A stretch of 64,000 bases of DNA from Geochorda sp036562495 (GTDB lineage Bacteria > Bacillota > Limnochordia > Limnochordales > Geochordaceae): assembly GCA_036562495.1 (NCBI GenBank), contig DATCKA010000130.1, forward strand, positions 7,162 through 71,161. The letters are read 5' to 3'. Position 1 is the first letter of the stretch, and the number at the start of each line of letters is the position of its first letter. The notes beneath the pieces were generated by a model, which was not told the DNA's origin, did not search any database, and was given only the letters and a program-made list of their open reading frames with translations. Positions 8,410-17,163 of the stretch are shown piece after piece. The position numbers and the translations under genes were made by a program.

Positions 8410-9905
8410 AGCGATCCCCCCAGCCACGGGGAGCGCAGGGTGAGCCGTCGCACGGTCGGGTCGTAGCGCACCAGCCATCCGAGGGGCTCCAGGACCTCCA
8501 AGGGCACGTACAACCGACCGGTGGAGCTGTCGAGCCGCGGCGCCACCGGCAGGGGTACGCTCGCCCGCTGGGAGTCGGCGCTGGGCACGCCGGCCTCGAC
8601 GAGGACACGGTCGTTGCTGGAGATGATCCAGGCCTGATGGGAGATGCGGTCGTGCGCGACCAGCACCGTGGCCAGCCTCCCCAGCTGCTCCACGTCGACC
8701 AGAGGCCGGTCCCCCTCCCAGAGCATCCGGGTGCCCGACGGCACGCGCCACGGTCGGCCGTCCACCACCAGCTCCAGGTAGTCGGCCGGCACCGGCCTCA
8801 GGATGTCGACCGCCCCGTCGGGCCGGATCACCAGCAGGCGCCCGTCAGCCAGACGATGGTAGCCCGGCGAGGCCCCAGGCCACGCCGTCTGCCCCAGCAG
8901 CTGCACCCGGTCCGCCTGCACCCTCAGGATGGCGATCCCGCCGGGGCCGGCCCCCTCCACCACCAGAGGCGGTGCACCGCTCCCCGTCTGTTGAGCGGTC
9001 TCGAGCACCTGGGCCACCGCCCACTCCATGTCCAGGCGGAGTCGCCGCTCCGCGTCGTAGGCGGCGCTCAGGGCGGCCAGGTGTTGCCCATCCCAGCGGT
9101 AGACGTAGACCAGGTCCCGATCGGTGATGACCACCAGCAGCGGCTGCTCGCCGGCACGCACCGCCACCGTCATGGTGCGCACGTTGCCCCACGGGTAGGC
9201 GCTCGCCAGGGGCTGCAGGCCGTCGACCCGCCACCGGTAGACGGTGACGACGCCGTCGAGCCCCGCGATGGCCAGCTCGAAGAGGCCGTCGGCGTCGAAG
9301 TCGGCCGCCGCCAGGGGAGTCGCCCGCAACCCGGGTGGGCTCCGCCAGATGCGACGGTAGCCTCCGCCTGCCGCGGCGCTGTAGACGAAGAGCTCGCCGT
9401 TGGCGTTGACGGCCAGCACCTCGGCCGGGGGTCGGCCGTCGAGCTCGGCTACCGCCAGCTGGCGGGCGGCGCCGAAGAGGAAGCCGCTGACCGGCACGGG
9501 CACCGGTCGGCTGGCCACCGCACGGATTCGCACCAGCGACCCGGCCCCACCCGAGCCGGCGATGATCTCCTGCTCGCCGACCCCGTCGAGATCCGCCACC
9601 GCCAGCGCCGTGACGCCCGACGGCACGGGCAAGGTAAAGTCGGCCTGCCACCGCCCGTCCGCGCCCAAACGGCCGATCTCCAGCCGGTCCGCGAAGCCGA
9701 CGACGAGACGGTCGGCGTCGTCGGAGATGGAAAGCGGCGCCAGCGCCTGCACGCCGGTCAGGACAGCCGTCGCCTCACGCACATAGGCGACCGGAGCGGT
9801 CGGAGCCGCCGCTCGAGCGACGCTCCCGCAGGGCTCCTGCCCTCCGATCGCCGCCAGGGATGTCACGACGGCGGCCGCTGCCACCCAAGCCCTCGTCGAT
9901 GGCAA
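8406..9905 (-). CDS. Secreted VCBS/FG-GAP-type beta-propeller protein with C-terminal copper-amine-oxidase-N-like domain
   Basis: A 499-residue exported protein of unknown role. Residues 1-33 form a signal peptide ending near ARAAA. The middle (about 60-360) has repeated blades with Asp-rich loops such as VADLDGVGEQE, VAELDGRPPAE and AADFDADGLFE, typical of FG-GAP/VCBS repeats that bind calcium in a beta-propeller. The last 130 residues (from ELVVDGRPW to TLRSPW) look like the stalk domain called copper amine oxidase N, common in cell-surface proteins of Bacillota. The TTG at 9905 is supported by GGAGG seven bases upstream. Ligand and partner are unknown; coupling to acylphosphatase is probably incidental. 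Confidence 0.75.
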   Translation of the reverse strand: MPSTRAWVAAAAVVTSLAAIGGQEPCGSVARAAAPTAPVAYVREATAVLTGVQALAPLSISDDADRLVVGFADRLEIGRLGADGRWQADFTLPVPSGVTALAVADLDGVGEQEIIAGSGGAGSLVRIRAVASRPVPVPVSGFLFGAARQLAVAELDGRPPAEVLAVNANGELFVYSAAAGGGYRRIWRSPPGLRATPLAAADFDADGLFELAIAGLDGVVTVYRWRVDGLQPLASAYPWGNVRTMTVAVRAGEQPLLVVITDRDLVYVYRWDGQHLAALSAAYDAERRLRLDMEWAVAQVLETAQQTGSGAPPLVVEGAGPGGIAILRVQADRVQLLGQTAWPGASPGYHRLADGRLLVIRPDGAVDILRPVPADYLELVVDGRPWRVPSGTRMLWEGDRPLVDVEQLGRLATVLVAHDRISHQAWIISSNDRVLVEAGVPSADSQRASVPLPVAPRLDSSTGRLYVPLEVLEPLGWLVRYDPTVRRLTLRSPWLGGSL

Positions 9906-9979
9906 GGCATTGCCTCCGAACCTCGTCCATTCGGCCCTGGCAGCGCATATCCTGCCGCGGGCGGAGGGCGGCTGGCGCG

Positions 9980-10008
9980 TTGACGGCGCAGCGGCGCCTG
10001 TGTTATCG
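9980..10008 (+). promoter_or_regulatory. Sigma-A-type promoter of the tRNA-Pro gene
   Basis: TTGACG (9980-9985) and TTATCG (10003-10008) are separated by exactly 17 bases and lie just upstream of the tRNA at 10021, so transcription would begin about six bases before the mature 5' end. Confidence 0.6.
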
Positions 10009-10020
10009 TAAGGACGCGGT

Positions 10021-10098
10021 CGGGGCGTGGCGCAGTTTGGCTAGCGCGCTACCTTGGGGTGGTAGAGGTCGCCCGTTCAAGTCGGGTCGCCCCGACCA
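10021..10098 (+). tRNA. tRNA-Pro (anticodon GGG)
   Basis: A complete cloverleaf can be drawn. The acceptor stem is CGGGGCG (10021-10027) with CGCCCCG (10088-10094). The anticodon stem is CTACC/GGTAG with loop TTGGGGT, giving anticodon GGG. The T-loop is GTTCAAG-like. The discriminator is A and the terminal CCA (10096-10098) is encoded. It reads the CCC and CCU proline codons, and CCC is abundant in this GC-rich genome. It is the only RNA gene I could identify in the window. Confidence 0.97.
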
Positions 10099-10120
10099 TC
10101 TTCCTTCCCGGAGCGTTTAT

Positions 10121-10166
10121 AAGAGGCCCGTGCGGCGATCGGCGCCGCGACGGGCCTCTTCAATTT
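10121..10166. terminator. Bidirectional intrinsic terminator between tRNA-Pro and lysC
   Basis: AAGAGGCCCGT (10121-10131) pairs perfectly with ACGGGCCTCTT (10150-10160) around a GC-rich loop that can itself fold. On the plus strand CAATTT follows; on the minus strand ATAAACG follows. It lies between convergent genes and can end both transcripts. Confidence 0.7.
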
Positions 10167-10206
10167 CCTGAGCTGCCGGGTGCAAGGCTCTATCACGAGG
10201 CCACGG

Positions 10207-11454
10207 TCAGCGAGGCTGAGTCAGCTCCGGCTGCTCGCTGGCCGCCCCCAGGCCGAAGGCATCGTGCACCGCCCGCACGGCTTCCTCGAGCCGCTGCTCG
10301 TCGATGAGGCAGGAGACCTTGATCTCCGAGGTCGAGATGGCCTGGATGTTGATGCCCTGCGCCGCCAGCGCCCCAAACATCCGGGCCGCCACGCCCGGAT
10401 TGCTGTACATCCCCGCCCCGACGATGGAGACCTTGCCGACGGTGTCGTCGTGACGCACGTCGTGAGCGCCGAGCTCAGAGGCCACGCGCCGGGTGATCTC
10501 CAGCGTCTGATCCAGGTCGGTCCTCGCGACCGTGAAGAGGAGGTCGGTGGTGGCCTGCTGCTTGGCCGTCTGCACGATCATGTCGACGTTGATGCCGGCC
10601 GCCGCCAGCTCGGAGAAGAGCCGGAACGCCACGCCCGGCCGGTCCGGCACGTCGATGACCGTCACCTTGGCCACGTTGCGGTCGTGGGTCACCCCCGTCA
10701 CGACCATGGCCTTCTCCAGGTTCGCCTCCGGGACCACCTTCGTCCCCTCCCGCCTCTCGAAGCTCGAACGCACGTGGATGACGACCCCGTACTGAGCAGC
10801 CAGCTCCACCGAGCGGGGTTGCAGCACCGCCGCCCCCAGACTGGCCATCTCCAGCATCTCCCCGTGGGAGATGACCGGCAGCAGCCGGGCGTCGGGCACC
10901 ACGCGAGGATCCGCCGTGTAGACGCCGACCACATCGGTGTAGATCTCGCAGACGTCCGCCTGCAGGGCCGCCGCCAGTGCCACGGCCGTCGTGTCGGAAC
11001 CGCCCCGTCCCAACGTCGTGATGTCCCACCCGTCGGTGATCCCCTGGAAGCCGGCCACCACCACCACCCGCCCGGCCTCCAGCTCCTGGCCGATGCGGGC
11101 GGTGGAGATCCGGCGGATGCGGGCCCGGGTGTACATCCCATCGGTATGGATGCCCACCTGGGCGCCGGTCAGCGAGATGGCCGGCACGCCCAGATCCTCC
11201 AGGGCCATGGCGACCAGGGCGATGGAGATCTGCTCGCCGGTCGAGAGGAGCATGTCGAGCTCCCGCCGGGGCGGCCGGCGACACACCTGATGCGCCAGGT
11301 CCAGCAGCTGGTCCGTCGTGTGCCCCATGGCCGAGACCACGACGACCACCTGATGGCCTTCACGGCGGGTCTCGGCGATGCGGCGCGCCACCGCCCGGAT
11401 CCGCTCCGGGTTGGCCACCGACGTGCCCCCAAACTTCTGCACGACCAGACCCAT
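10207..11454 (-). CDS. lysC: Aspartate kinase
   Basis: Phosphorylates aspartate as the first step to lysine, threonine, methionine and, in spore formers, dipicolinate. The 415-residue product has the N-terminal kinase signature VVQKFGGTSV, the GRGGSDTTAVALA segment of the amino acid kinase fold, and a C-terminal pair of ACT domains for feedback control. The ATG at 11454 gives MGLVVQKFGG, the family start; the in-frame start at 11478 would overlap thrB and adds eight unmatched residues. Last gene of the minus-strand set hom-thrC-thrB-lysC, only four bases after thrB. Confidence 0.96.
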   Translation of the reverse strand: MGLVVQKFGGTSVANPERIRAVARRIAETRREGHQVVVVVSAMGHTTDQLLDLAHQVCRRPPRRELDMLLSTGEQISIALVAMALEDLGVPAISLTGAQVGIHTDGMYTRARIRRISTARIGQELEAGRVVVVAGFQGITDGWDITTLGRGGSDTTAVALAAALQADVCEIYTDVVGVYTADPRVVPDARLLPVISHGEMLEMASLGAAVLQPRSVELAAQYGVVIHVRSSFERREGTKVVPEANLEKAMVVTGVTHDRNVAKVTVIDVPDRPGVAFRLFSELAAAGINVDMIVQTAKQQATTDLLFTVARTDLDQTLEITRRVASELGAHDVRHDDTVGKVSIVGAGMYSNPGVAARMFGALAAQGINIQAISTSEIKVSCLIDEQRLEEAVRAVHDAFGLGAASEQPELTQPR

Positions 11455-11458
11455 GTCG

Positions 11459-12487
11459 CTATCTCGACTCCCTCTCATCGCCGCCCGCCGCCGAGACGGA
11501 CGTCCGCCGCCGACTGCGCAGCCGTGCTCCCTCCGTCGCCACGGGCAGCACCATGGCTCGCACCTGCAAACCCTCGCGGCTCATGGCGCCCGCCATGGCC
11601 GTCGCCACCTCGTCGCCTCGATGAGGCGGGCAAAGCGCCACCACCGATGGCCCCGCCCCGCTCAGCGCAGCCCCGTAGGCGCCTGCGGCCACGGCTGCTT
11701 CCAGGGCCGCCTGCAGGCCCGGCACCAGGCCGCTGCGATAAGGCTGGTGCAGCCGGTCGGCCATGGCCTCGGCCAGCACCTCGAAGCGCCCGGTGGTCAG
11801 GGCCGCCACCGTCAGGGCCGCGCCCCCCACGTTGAAGGCAGCGTCCTGCCGGCTCACCGTCGCCGGCAGCACCTGGCGAGCATGCTCCGTGGCCAGGGCG
11901 AAGTCGGGGACGGCCAGCGCCGCCACGAGCTCACCGCGTGGCATCGGCACGCGGATGGCGGTCACCGCTCCCGCCTGCCCCAGGCGCGCCACCACCAGCC
12001 CGCCCAGCGCAGCCGCAGCGGCGTTGTCGGCGTGGCCCTCCATCGCCGCGGCCATGTCGAGCAAGGTGCCGTAGGTCAGGGGCGAGCCGACCAGGGCGTT
12101 GGCCACCCACAGCCCCGCCACCGCTGCCGCCGCGCTGGAGCCCAACCCGGCGCCGACGGGGATGGCGTTGTGCGCCTCCACCTCGACGGCCCATCCCCTG
12201 GCCCACGGCGGCGGGTCGATGCGGGCGAAGACCGCCTGCGCCGCCTGCCACACCCGGTTGGCGTCGCCCTTCTCGATGCGGCCCGCGCCCTCCCCCGTCA
12301 CCGTCAGGCCGGCCAGAGCCGGGGGCCACCCCTGCAGCTCCCCGCCGGTCGGCACCCAGCGCATCGTGACCCGCAGCCGCAGCTCCAGTGCGAGCCCCAG
12401 CGCGTCGAACCCGGGGCCCAGGTTGGCCGTCGAGGCGGGCACCTCCACCCACGCAGCCTCGACGGGCGGGACGAGCGTCTCATCCAT
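11459..12487 (-). CDS. thrB: Homoserine kinase
   Basis: Converts homoserine to O-phosphohomoserine. The 342-residue GHMP kinase has the N-terminal segment VPASTANLGPGFDALG, the ATP-binding loop GAGLGSSAAAAVAGL and the C-terminal LSGAGPSVVAL motif. Its ATG overlaps the thrC stop by eight bases (ATGGATGA), so the two are translationally coupled. It is slightly longer than the usual 300-310 residues because of a basic C-terminal tail. Confidence 0.95.
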   Translation of the reverse strand: MDETLVPPVEAAWVEVPASTANLGPGFDALGLALELRLRVTMRWVPTGGELQGWPPALAGLTVTGEGAGRIEKGDANRVWQAAQAVFARIDPPPWARGWAVEVEAHNAIPVGAGLGSSAAAAVAGLWVANALVGSPLTYGTLLDMAAAMEGHADNAAAAALGGLVVARLGQAGAVTAIRVPMPRGELVAALAVPDFALATEHARQVLPATVSRQDAAFNVGGAALTVAALTTGRFEVLAEAMADRLHQPYRSGLVPGLQAALEAAVAAGAYGAALSGAGPSVVALCPPHRGDEVATAMAGAMSREGLQVRAMVLPVATEGARLRSRRRTSVSAAGGDERESR

Positions 12488-13565
12488 GCCCGACGCCCAC
12501 CCCCTCCTCCAGCACGGCGGCCACCGACGCCTCGTCGGCCCCTACCCGCCGCACCTGATCGGGGCGGGCCATGGCGTGGGCCCGGTCGGGGTCCTTGAGT
12601 CCGTTGCCGGTCAGCACGCAGACCACCGGCCCCGAGGCGTCTCGGAAGTAGCCGTCACGGGCCAGCTCGAGCACCCCCGCCACGCTGGCGGCCGAGGCGG
12701 GTTCGCAGAAGATCCCCTCCTCGACGGCCAGCCGACGCTGGGCCTCCAGGATGGCCGCGTCCGACACGGCGGCGATGAGCCCTCCCGACTCGTCACGAGC
12801 CCTCAACGCCCCCTGCCAGCTCGCCGGCCGGCCGATGCGGATGGCGGTGGCCACCGTCTCCGGCTGCTCGATGGGTTCGCCCCTCACCAGCGGCGCGGCG
12901 CCCGCGGCCTGGAAGCCCAGCATGACGGGCAACCTCTCGACGCGCCCCGCCTGGCGGTACTGGGTGAAGCCCTGCCAGTAGGCCGTGATGTTGCCCGCGT
13001 TACCCACCGGGATGGCCAGGTAGGCGGGCGCGCGGCCCAACTGGTCGCAGATCTCGAAGGCCGCGGTCTTCTGACCCTCCAGGCGGGCCGGGTTGACGGA
13101 GTTGACCAGCTCCATGCCGAAGCGCTCGCTCATCGTACGCACCAGTTGCAGCGCACGGTCGAAGTTGCCGGCGATCTCCACGACGGTAGCCCCGTAGGCC
13201 AGGGCCTGGGCCAGCTTGCCCGGGGCGACCGCCCCCTGCGGCAACAGGACGAAGGCGGCCATGCCCGCCCGTGCCGCATAGGCCGCCGCCGAGGCCGCCG
13301 TATTGCCCGTCGAGGCACAGATGACGGCCCGCCTCCCCCGGTGTCGGGCCAGGGAGACCGCCACCGTCATGCCACGATCCTTGAAAGAGCCGGTGGGGTT
13401 TTGCCCCTCCACCTTGGCGAAGAGCGGCACCCTCAGCCCGGCCTGCCGCTCCAGGCGCCCGAGTCGCACCAGCGGCGTGCCGCCCTCCCCCAGGCTGACC
13501 GGCTCCAGCTCCTCCGGCACCGCCAGCAGGGCCCGATAGCGCTCGATGATGCCCGAGCCGATCAT
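12480..13565 (-). CDS. thrC: Threonine synthase
   Basis: PLP enzyme that makes threonine from O-phosphohomoserine. The 361-residue product has the PLP lysine in NPTGSFKDRGM, the phosphate-binding segments ASTGNTAASAAAYAARAG and PVGNAGNITAYW, and the C-terminal LTGNGLKDP. Length fits the short class-II-like bacterial form. The ATG at 13565 shares ATGA with the hom stop, a four-base overlap. All residues before MIGSGIIERY in the longer open frame belong to the hom region in another frame and are excluded. Confidence 0.96.
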   Translation of the reverse strand: MIGSGIIERYRALLAVPEELEPVSLGEGGTPLVRLGRLERQAGLRVPLFAKVEGQNPTGSFKDRGMTVAVSLARHRGRRAVICASTGNTAASAAAYAARAGMAAFVLLPQGAVAPGKLAQALAYGATVVEIAGNFDRALQLVRTMSERFGMELVNSVNPARLEGQKTAAFEICDQLGRAPAYLAIPVGNAGNITAYWQGFTQYRQAGRVERLPVMLGFQAAGAAPLVRGEPIEQPETVATAIRIGRPASWQGALRARDESGGLIAAVSDAAILEAQRRLAVEEGIFCEPASAASVAGVLELARDGYFRDASGPVVCVLTGNGLKDPDRAHAMARPDQVRRVGADEASVAAVLEEGVGVGHG

Positions 13566-14881
13566 GCGCCGCCGACCACCCGCACCAGCGGACCCGTCCA
13601 CACGACGACCGGCAGCTCCCGCACCTGGGCGGCCACCCCCTGTACCGCGGCCAGGGATGCCTCGTGCGTGACGAAGACCAGGTCCACGGGGTCCTCGCCC
13701 CGGCCCTTCTGGATGACCGACTCGATGCTGACGCCGTGCCGACCGAAGACGTCGGCGATGGCGGCCAGCACCCCCGGTCGGTCGAGCACCTGCAGCCGCA
13801 GGTAAAATCGCGCCAGCGCCCCGCCGGGCTCCACCATCCGGGCCGGCTCCCAGTCCGCGTGGGCGACCGACCACGAGCCGTTGCCCCGATCGGAGTAGGC
13901 ACGTGGCGCATGGCGCCGCACGACGTCCATCACGTCGCCGAGCACCGCCGCCGCCGTAGGGTCACCCCCCGCCCCGGGCCCATAGAACATCAGCTCCCCG
14001 GCCGCCTCCGTCACCAGCCAGATCGCGTTGTTGACCCCCCGCACCTGTGCCAGCGGATGGCGCCTCGGCACCATGGCCGGTCCGACCCATGCCTCGATGG
14101 CGCCGTCCTGCAGGCGCGAGAAGGCCAGGAGCTTGACGACCAGCCCCAGCTCTCCAGCGTACTGCACGTCACGGGCCGTGATGCCGTCGAGCCCTCGGAC
14201 GTCGAGGCGCTCCACCGGCACCCACCGGTCGAAGGCCAGGGAAGCCAGCACGCTGAGCTTGCACGCCGCATCGAGCCCCGAGACGTCCGCGCTGGGGTCG
14301 GCCTCGGCGTACCCCCGGCGCTGCGCCTCCTGCAGGGCCGCCTCGAAGGCCACGCCCTGGTCGGTCATCTCCGTCAGGATGAAGTTGGTGGTGCCGTTGA
14401 CGATGCCCAACAGCGCCAGGATGCGGTCCGAGGCCAACGACTCCTGGATCGGCCGGATGATGGGGACGGCCCCGCCCACCGCCGCCTCGAACATGAGCGG
14501 CACCCCTTGCCGTCGGGCCAAGCCCAGCAGCTCGGGGCCTCGCCGGGCCATCACCACCTTGTTGGCGGTCACCACCGGCTTGCCCAGCTCGAGCGCACGG
14601 CGGATGGCCGAAGCCGCCGGCTCCTCGCCCCCCATCACCTCGACCAGCAGGTCGACGTCGGGCTGCTCCACCACCTCGAGGGGCGAGCGATGCACGTAGA
14701 CGCCGTCCAGGCCCACCCGACGAGGCCTGGCAGGATCCCGCACCGCCACCCGGTGCAAGACGATGGCCCGTCCCGTGCGGGTCGTGATCTCGTGGGCCCT
14801 TTGCTGCAACGCGCGGGCCACGGCTTGTCCCACCGTGCCGAAACCCAACATGCCGAGCCGGATGGGCTGGTCGGATGCCAC
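13562..14881 (-). CDS. hom: Homoserine dehydrogenase with ACT domain
   Basis: NAD(P)-dependent reduction of aspartate semialdehyde to homoserine. The 439-residue product has the Rossmann motif GFGTVGQAV near the N terminus, NGTTNFIL in the catalytic domain, the catalytic region EADPSADVSGLDAACKL, and a C-terminal ACT domain (YLRLQVLDRPGVLAAIADVF) for threonine feedback. The start is GTG at 14881 with only a weak purine-rich site. First gene of the threonine operon; the downstream genes overlap it in a coupled chain. Confidence 0.96.
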   Translation of the reverse strand: MASDQPIRLGMLGFGTVGQAVARALQQRAHEITTRTGRAIVLHRVAVRDPARPRRVGLDGVYVHRSPLEVVEQPDVDLLVEVMGGEEPAASAIRRALELGKPVVTANKVVMARRGPELLGLARRQGVPLMFEAAVGGAVPIIRPIQESLASDRILALLGIVNGTTNFILTEMTDQGVAFEAALQEAQRRGYAEADPSADVSGLDAACKLSVLASLAFDRWVPVERLDVRGLDGITARDVQYAGELGLVVKLLAFSRLQDGAIEAWVGPAMVPRRHPLAQVRGVNNAIWLVTEAAGELMFYGPGAGGDPTAAAVLGDVMDVVRRHAPRAYSDRGNGSWSVAHADWEPARMVEPGGALARFYLRLQVLDRPGVLAAIADVFGRHGVSIESVIQKGRGEDPVDLVFVTHEASLAAVQGVAAQVRELPVVVWTGPLVRVVGGA

Positions 14882-14946
14882 CTCGCGATGGGCCCCCTCG
14901 TCTACCGGGCGCGGAGCCGACCACGGTCGGGTACTTTTTGGCAGCC

Positions 14947-14952
14947 ATTATA
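14947..14952 (-). promoter_or_regulatory. Perfect -10 box upstream of hom
   Basis: TATAAT on the minus strand, 66 bases before the hom start, is a perfect -10 element in 70% GC DNA. The -35 spacing falls on GTCTTT, part of the HU terminator tail, and is poor, so the call rests on the -10 alone. No riboswitch fold is recognisable in the short leader. Confidence 0.4.
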
Positions 14953-14967
14953 GATCGCCCGGCCCCC

Positions 14968-15008
14968 AAAAAGACAGAGCGCTGCGCGACTAGGTCACGC
15001 AGCGCTCT
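14968..15008 (-). terminator. Intrinsic terminator after HU
   Basis: On the minus strand AGAGCGCTGCG (15008-14998) pairs perfectly with CGCAGCGCTCT (14986-14976), followed by GTCTTTTT. It begins 26 bases past the HU stop. Confidence 0.85.
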
Positions 15009-15033
15009 CGACGCTCCCCTATCGGAGGGGACG

Positions 15034-15309
15034 TTACCGGGCCACGGCGTCCTTGAGGGCCTTGCCCGCCTTGAAGGCCGGCACGACCCGGGCGCCGATC
15101 TGGATCTCGCGGCCCGTCTGCGGGTTGCGGCCCTTGCGGGCGGCCCGCTTGCGCACCTCGAAGCTGCCGAAGCCCACCAGCTGGACCCGCTGCCCCTGCG
15201 CGAGCGCCTCGGTGATGGCCTCGAACACGGCGTCCAGCGCGCGGCCGGAGTCCTTCTTGGTGAGCCCGGTCTTGTCGGCGATCTTGTCAATCAGCTCGGC
15301 CTTCGTCAA
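15034..15309 (-). CDS. hup: HU-family DNA-binding protein
   Basis: Histone-like nucleoid protein that bends DNA as a dimer. The 91-residue product shows the HU helices (KAELIDKIADKTGLTKKDS), the GFGSFEVRKR turn and the DNA-binding arm with GRNPQTGREI. The TTG at 15309 gives the family-length start MTKAEL and has AAAGGGG nine bases upstream; a TTG three codons earlier directly abuts that site. Between spoIVA and the threonine operon, matching the hbs-spoIVA neighbourhood of Bacillus. Confidence 0.95.
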   Translation of the reverse strand: MTKAELIDKIADKTGLTKKDSGRALDAVFEAITEALAQGQRVQLVGFGSFEVRKRAARKGRNPQTGREIQIGARVVPAFKAGKALKDAVAR

Positions 15310-15542
15310 GATGCTCAACCCCTTTCGCCCTTGATGCCAGGCTCGTCAAGCCCTTGCCGCTCAGGCTCGTGATAGCGCCGTCAGGCACGCCCTATCTTGC
15401 CCTCCCGCCGACGGGGGTATGCGGCGCGCCCGCCGACGCTGGCGCCACGGGCCTTTGCGGGCTGGAAATTACTCCGGCGCGCTGTTTCGCTATCGGCTGG
15501 CATCCTCCTGCCGAAGGCCGTCGCTGCGTGCAAAAATCGCCC

Positions 15543-17024
15543 TTACAAAATGATGCAGATCAGGCCGCCGCTTCCTTCGTTGATGATGCGGGTCAGGGTC
15601 TCCTGCAGCTTCTGCTGGGCGTTTTCGGGCAGGCGGTGGAGCTTGCTCTGGATCCCCTCCCGGACCAGCTCCTGCAGCGACCGACCCAGGAAGTCCGACT
15701 GCCAGAGCTTCTCGGGGTTCTCGTCGAAGAGGCTCGACAGGTAGCGGGCGAACTCCTCGCCCTGCCGCTCGGTGCCGCCCACGAAGGGGGTCACCTCGGT
15801 CGTCACGTCCGCCCGCACCATGTGGATGGTGGGCGCGCTGGCCTTGAGCCTCACGCCGAAGCGGTGCCCCTGGCGGATCAGCTCCGGCTGCTGAAACGTG
15901 ATCTCCTCCTTGCGGGGCGTCACGACGCCGTAGCCCGTGGCGCGCACCTGGGCGAGGGCCTCGCTGAGGTAGTCGAACTCCTGCTTGGCCCGCACCAGCT
16001 CTTGCAGCAGCCGCACCAGGGCGGCGTCGCTGTCGACCTGGGTGCCGGTGATCTCGTTGAGCACCCGGTAGAAGAGCGACGACGGCGTGCGCAGCTCCGC
16101 GGTGGCGCAGCCGGACCCCAGGTCCATCTCGACCAGGGAGGCCGACTCCACCAGCTCGTGGCGCTCGAGCTCGGCGATCGCCTGGCGCACGTCCCGCACC
16201 CGGCGCACGTCCTGCAGGTGCGACTGCACCGCTTCGAGCAGCTGGCGGCGCACCCAGTGGTCGTCGGGCAGCTCTTCGACCCACTGCGGCAACACGACGC
16301 CCACCTCGCGCACGGGGAACTCCCACAACAGCTCCTGCAAAATGGCCAGCAGCTCCTCGTGCTCCATGTGCAGGGCATCGACGGGCAGGACCGGCACCCC
16401 GTAGCGTTGCGCCAGGTCCGCGGCCAGCCGCTGGGTGGCCGGATCCCTCGGGCGGGTGGAGTTGAGCAGCACCAGGTAGGGCTTGCCCAGCTCGCGCAAT
16501 TCCGAGATGACCCGCTCCTCCGCGGCCAGGTAGGCCTCACGGGGGAGGTCGGTGATGGAGCCGTCGGTGACGACCACCAGTCCGATGGTCGAGTGCTCGG
16601 TGATGACCCGGCGGGTCCCCATCTCGGCCGCCTGTTCGAAGGGGATCTCCTCCTCGAACCACGGCGTCCGCACCATCCGGGGCCGCCCCTCCTCGTCGTA
16701 GCCCAGGGCTCCCCGCACGGTGTAGCCGACGCAGTCGACGACCCGCACCTTGACCCGGATGGGCTCCTGGAGCACCACTTCCACCGGCTCGTCGGGCACG
16801 AAGTCGGGCTGGGTGGTCATGATGGTGCGACCGGCGCCGCTCTGGGGAAGCTGGTCCCGGGTGCGGGATTGCTGGTCGGGGTCGTGGATGGCGGGGAGCA
16901 CCAGCAGCTCCATAAACCGCCGGATGAAGGTGGACTTGCCGGTACGCACCGGTCCCACGACCCCGACGTAGATGCATCCGCCCGTGCGTTCGGCCATGTC
17001 ACGGAAGACATCGAAGCGCTCCAC
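15543..17024 (-). CDS. spoIVA: Stage IV sporulation protein A
   Basis: ATPase made in the mother cell that polymerises on the outer forespore membrane and forms the basement layer of the spore coat. The 493-residue product has the typical N terminus (ERFDVFRDMAERTGGCIYVG) and Walker A GPVRTGKST, and ends with the hydrophobic tail GLICIIL seen in SpoIVA. Length matches Bacillus SpoIVA (492). The start is GTG at 17024 with AGGGG 12 bases upstream. A sigma-E-like promoter lies upstream. Strong marker that the organism forms spores. Confidence 0.97.
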   Translation of the reverse strand: MERFDVFRDMAERTGGCIYVGVVGPVRTGKSTFIRRFMELLVLPAIHDPDQQSRTRDQLPQSGAGRTIMTTQPDFVPDEPVEVVLQEPIRVKVRVVDCVGYTVRGALGYDEEGRPRMVRTPWFEEEIPFEQAAEMGTRRVITEHSTIGLVVVTDGSITDLPREAYLAAEERVISELRELGKPYLVLLNSTRPRDPATQRLAADLAQRYGVPVLPVDALHMEHEELLAILQELLWEFPVREVGVVLPQWVEELPDDHWVRRQLLEAVQSHLQDVRRVRDVRQAIAELERHELVESASLVEMDLGSGCATAELRTPSSLFYRVLNEITGTQVDSDAALVRLLQELVRAKQEFDYLSEALAQVRATGYGVVTPRKEEITFQQPELIRQGHRFGVRLKASAPTIHMVRADVTTEVTPFVGGTERQGEEFARYLSSLFDENPEKLWQSDFLGRSLQELVREGIQSKLHRLPENAQQKLQETLTRIINEGSGGLICIIL

Positions 17025-17099
17025 GGCAGTCGCACGCCCCTCTGCACCCGAGCGGCCCGTGACTCCCGACCGCGGGCGCGCCGCTCGGACGGCTGCTAC

Positions 17100-17129
17100 A
17101 TGCTATGGGTCAGGCTATCGGGGTATGAC
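17100..17129 (-). promoter_or_regulatory. Candidate sigma-E promoter of spoIVA
   Basis: On the minus strand GTCATACC (17129-17122) and CATAGCAT (17107-17100) are 14 bases apart. They resemble the sigma-E consensus (GCATATT-like -35 and CATACAAT-like -10) and its spacing, and lie about 75 bases before the spoIVA start. This fits mother-cell expression. Confidence 0.45.
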
Positions 17130-17163
17130 GCAAGAAGAGGGCGATAGGGTCCAGGGGAAGCGC

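Noticed and set aside
14882..14975. Amino-acid riboswitch or T-box before the threonine operon
   Set aside because: The leader after the candidate -10 is only about 60 bases and has no T-box or lysine-riboswitch sequence.
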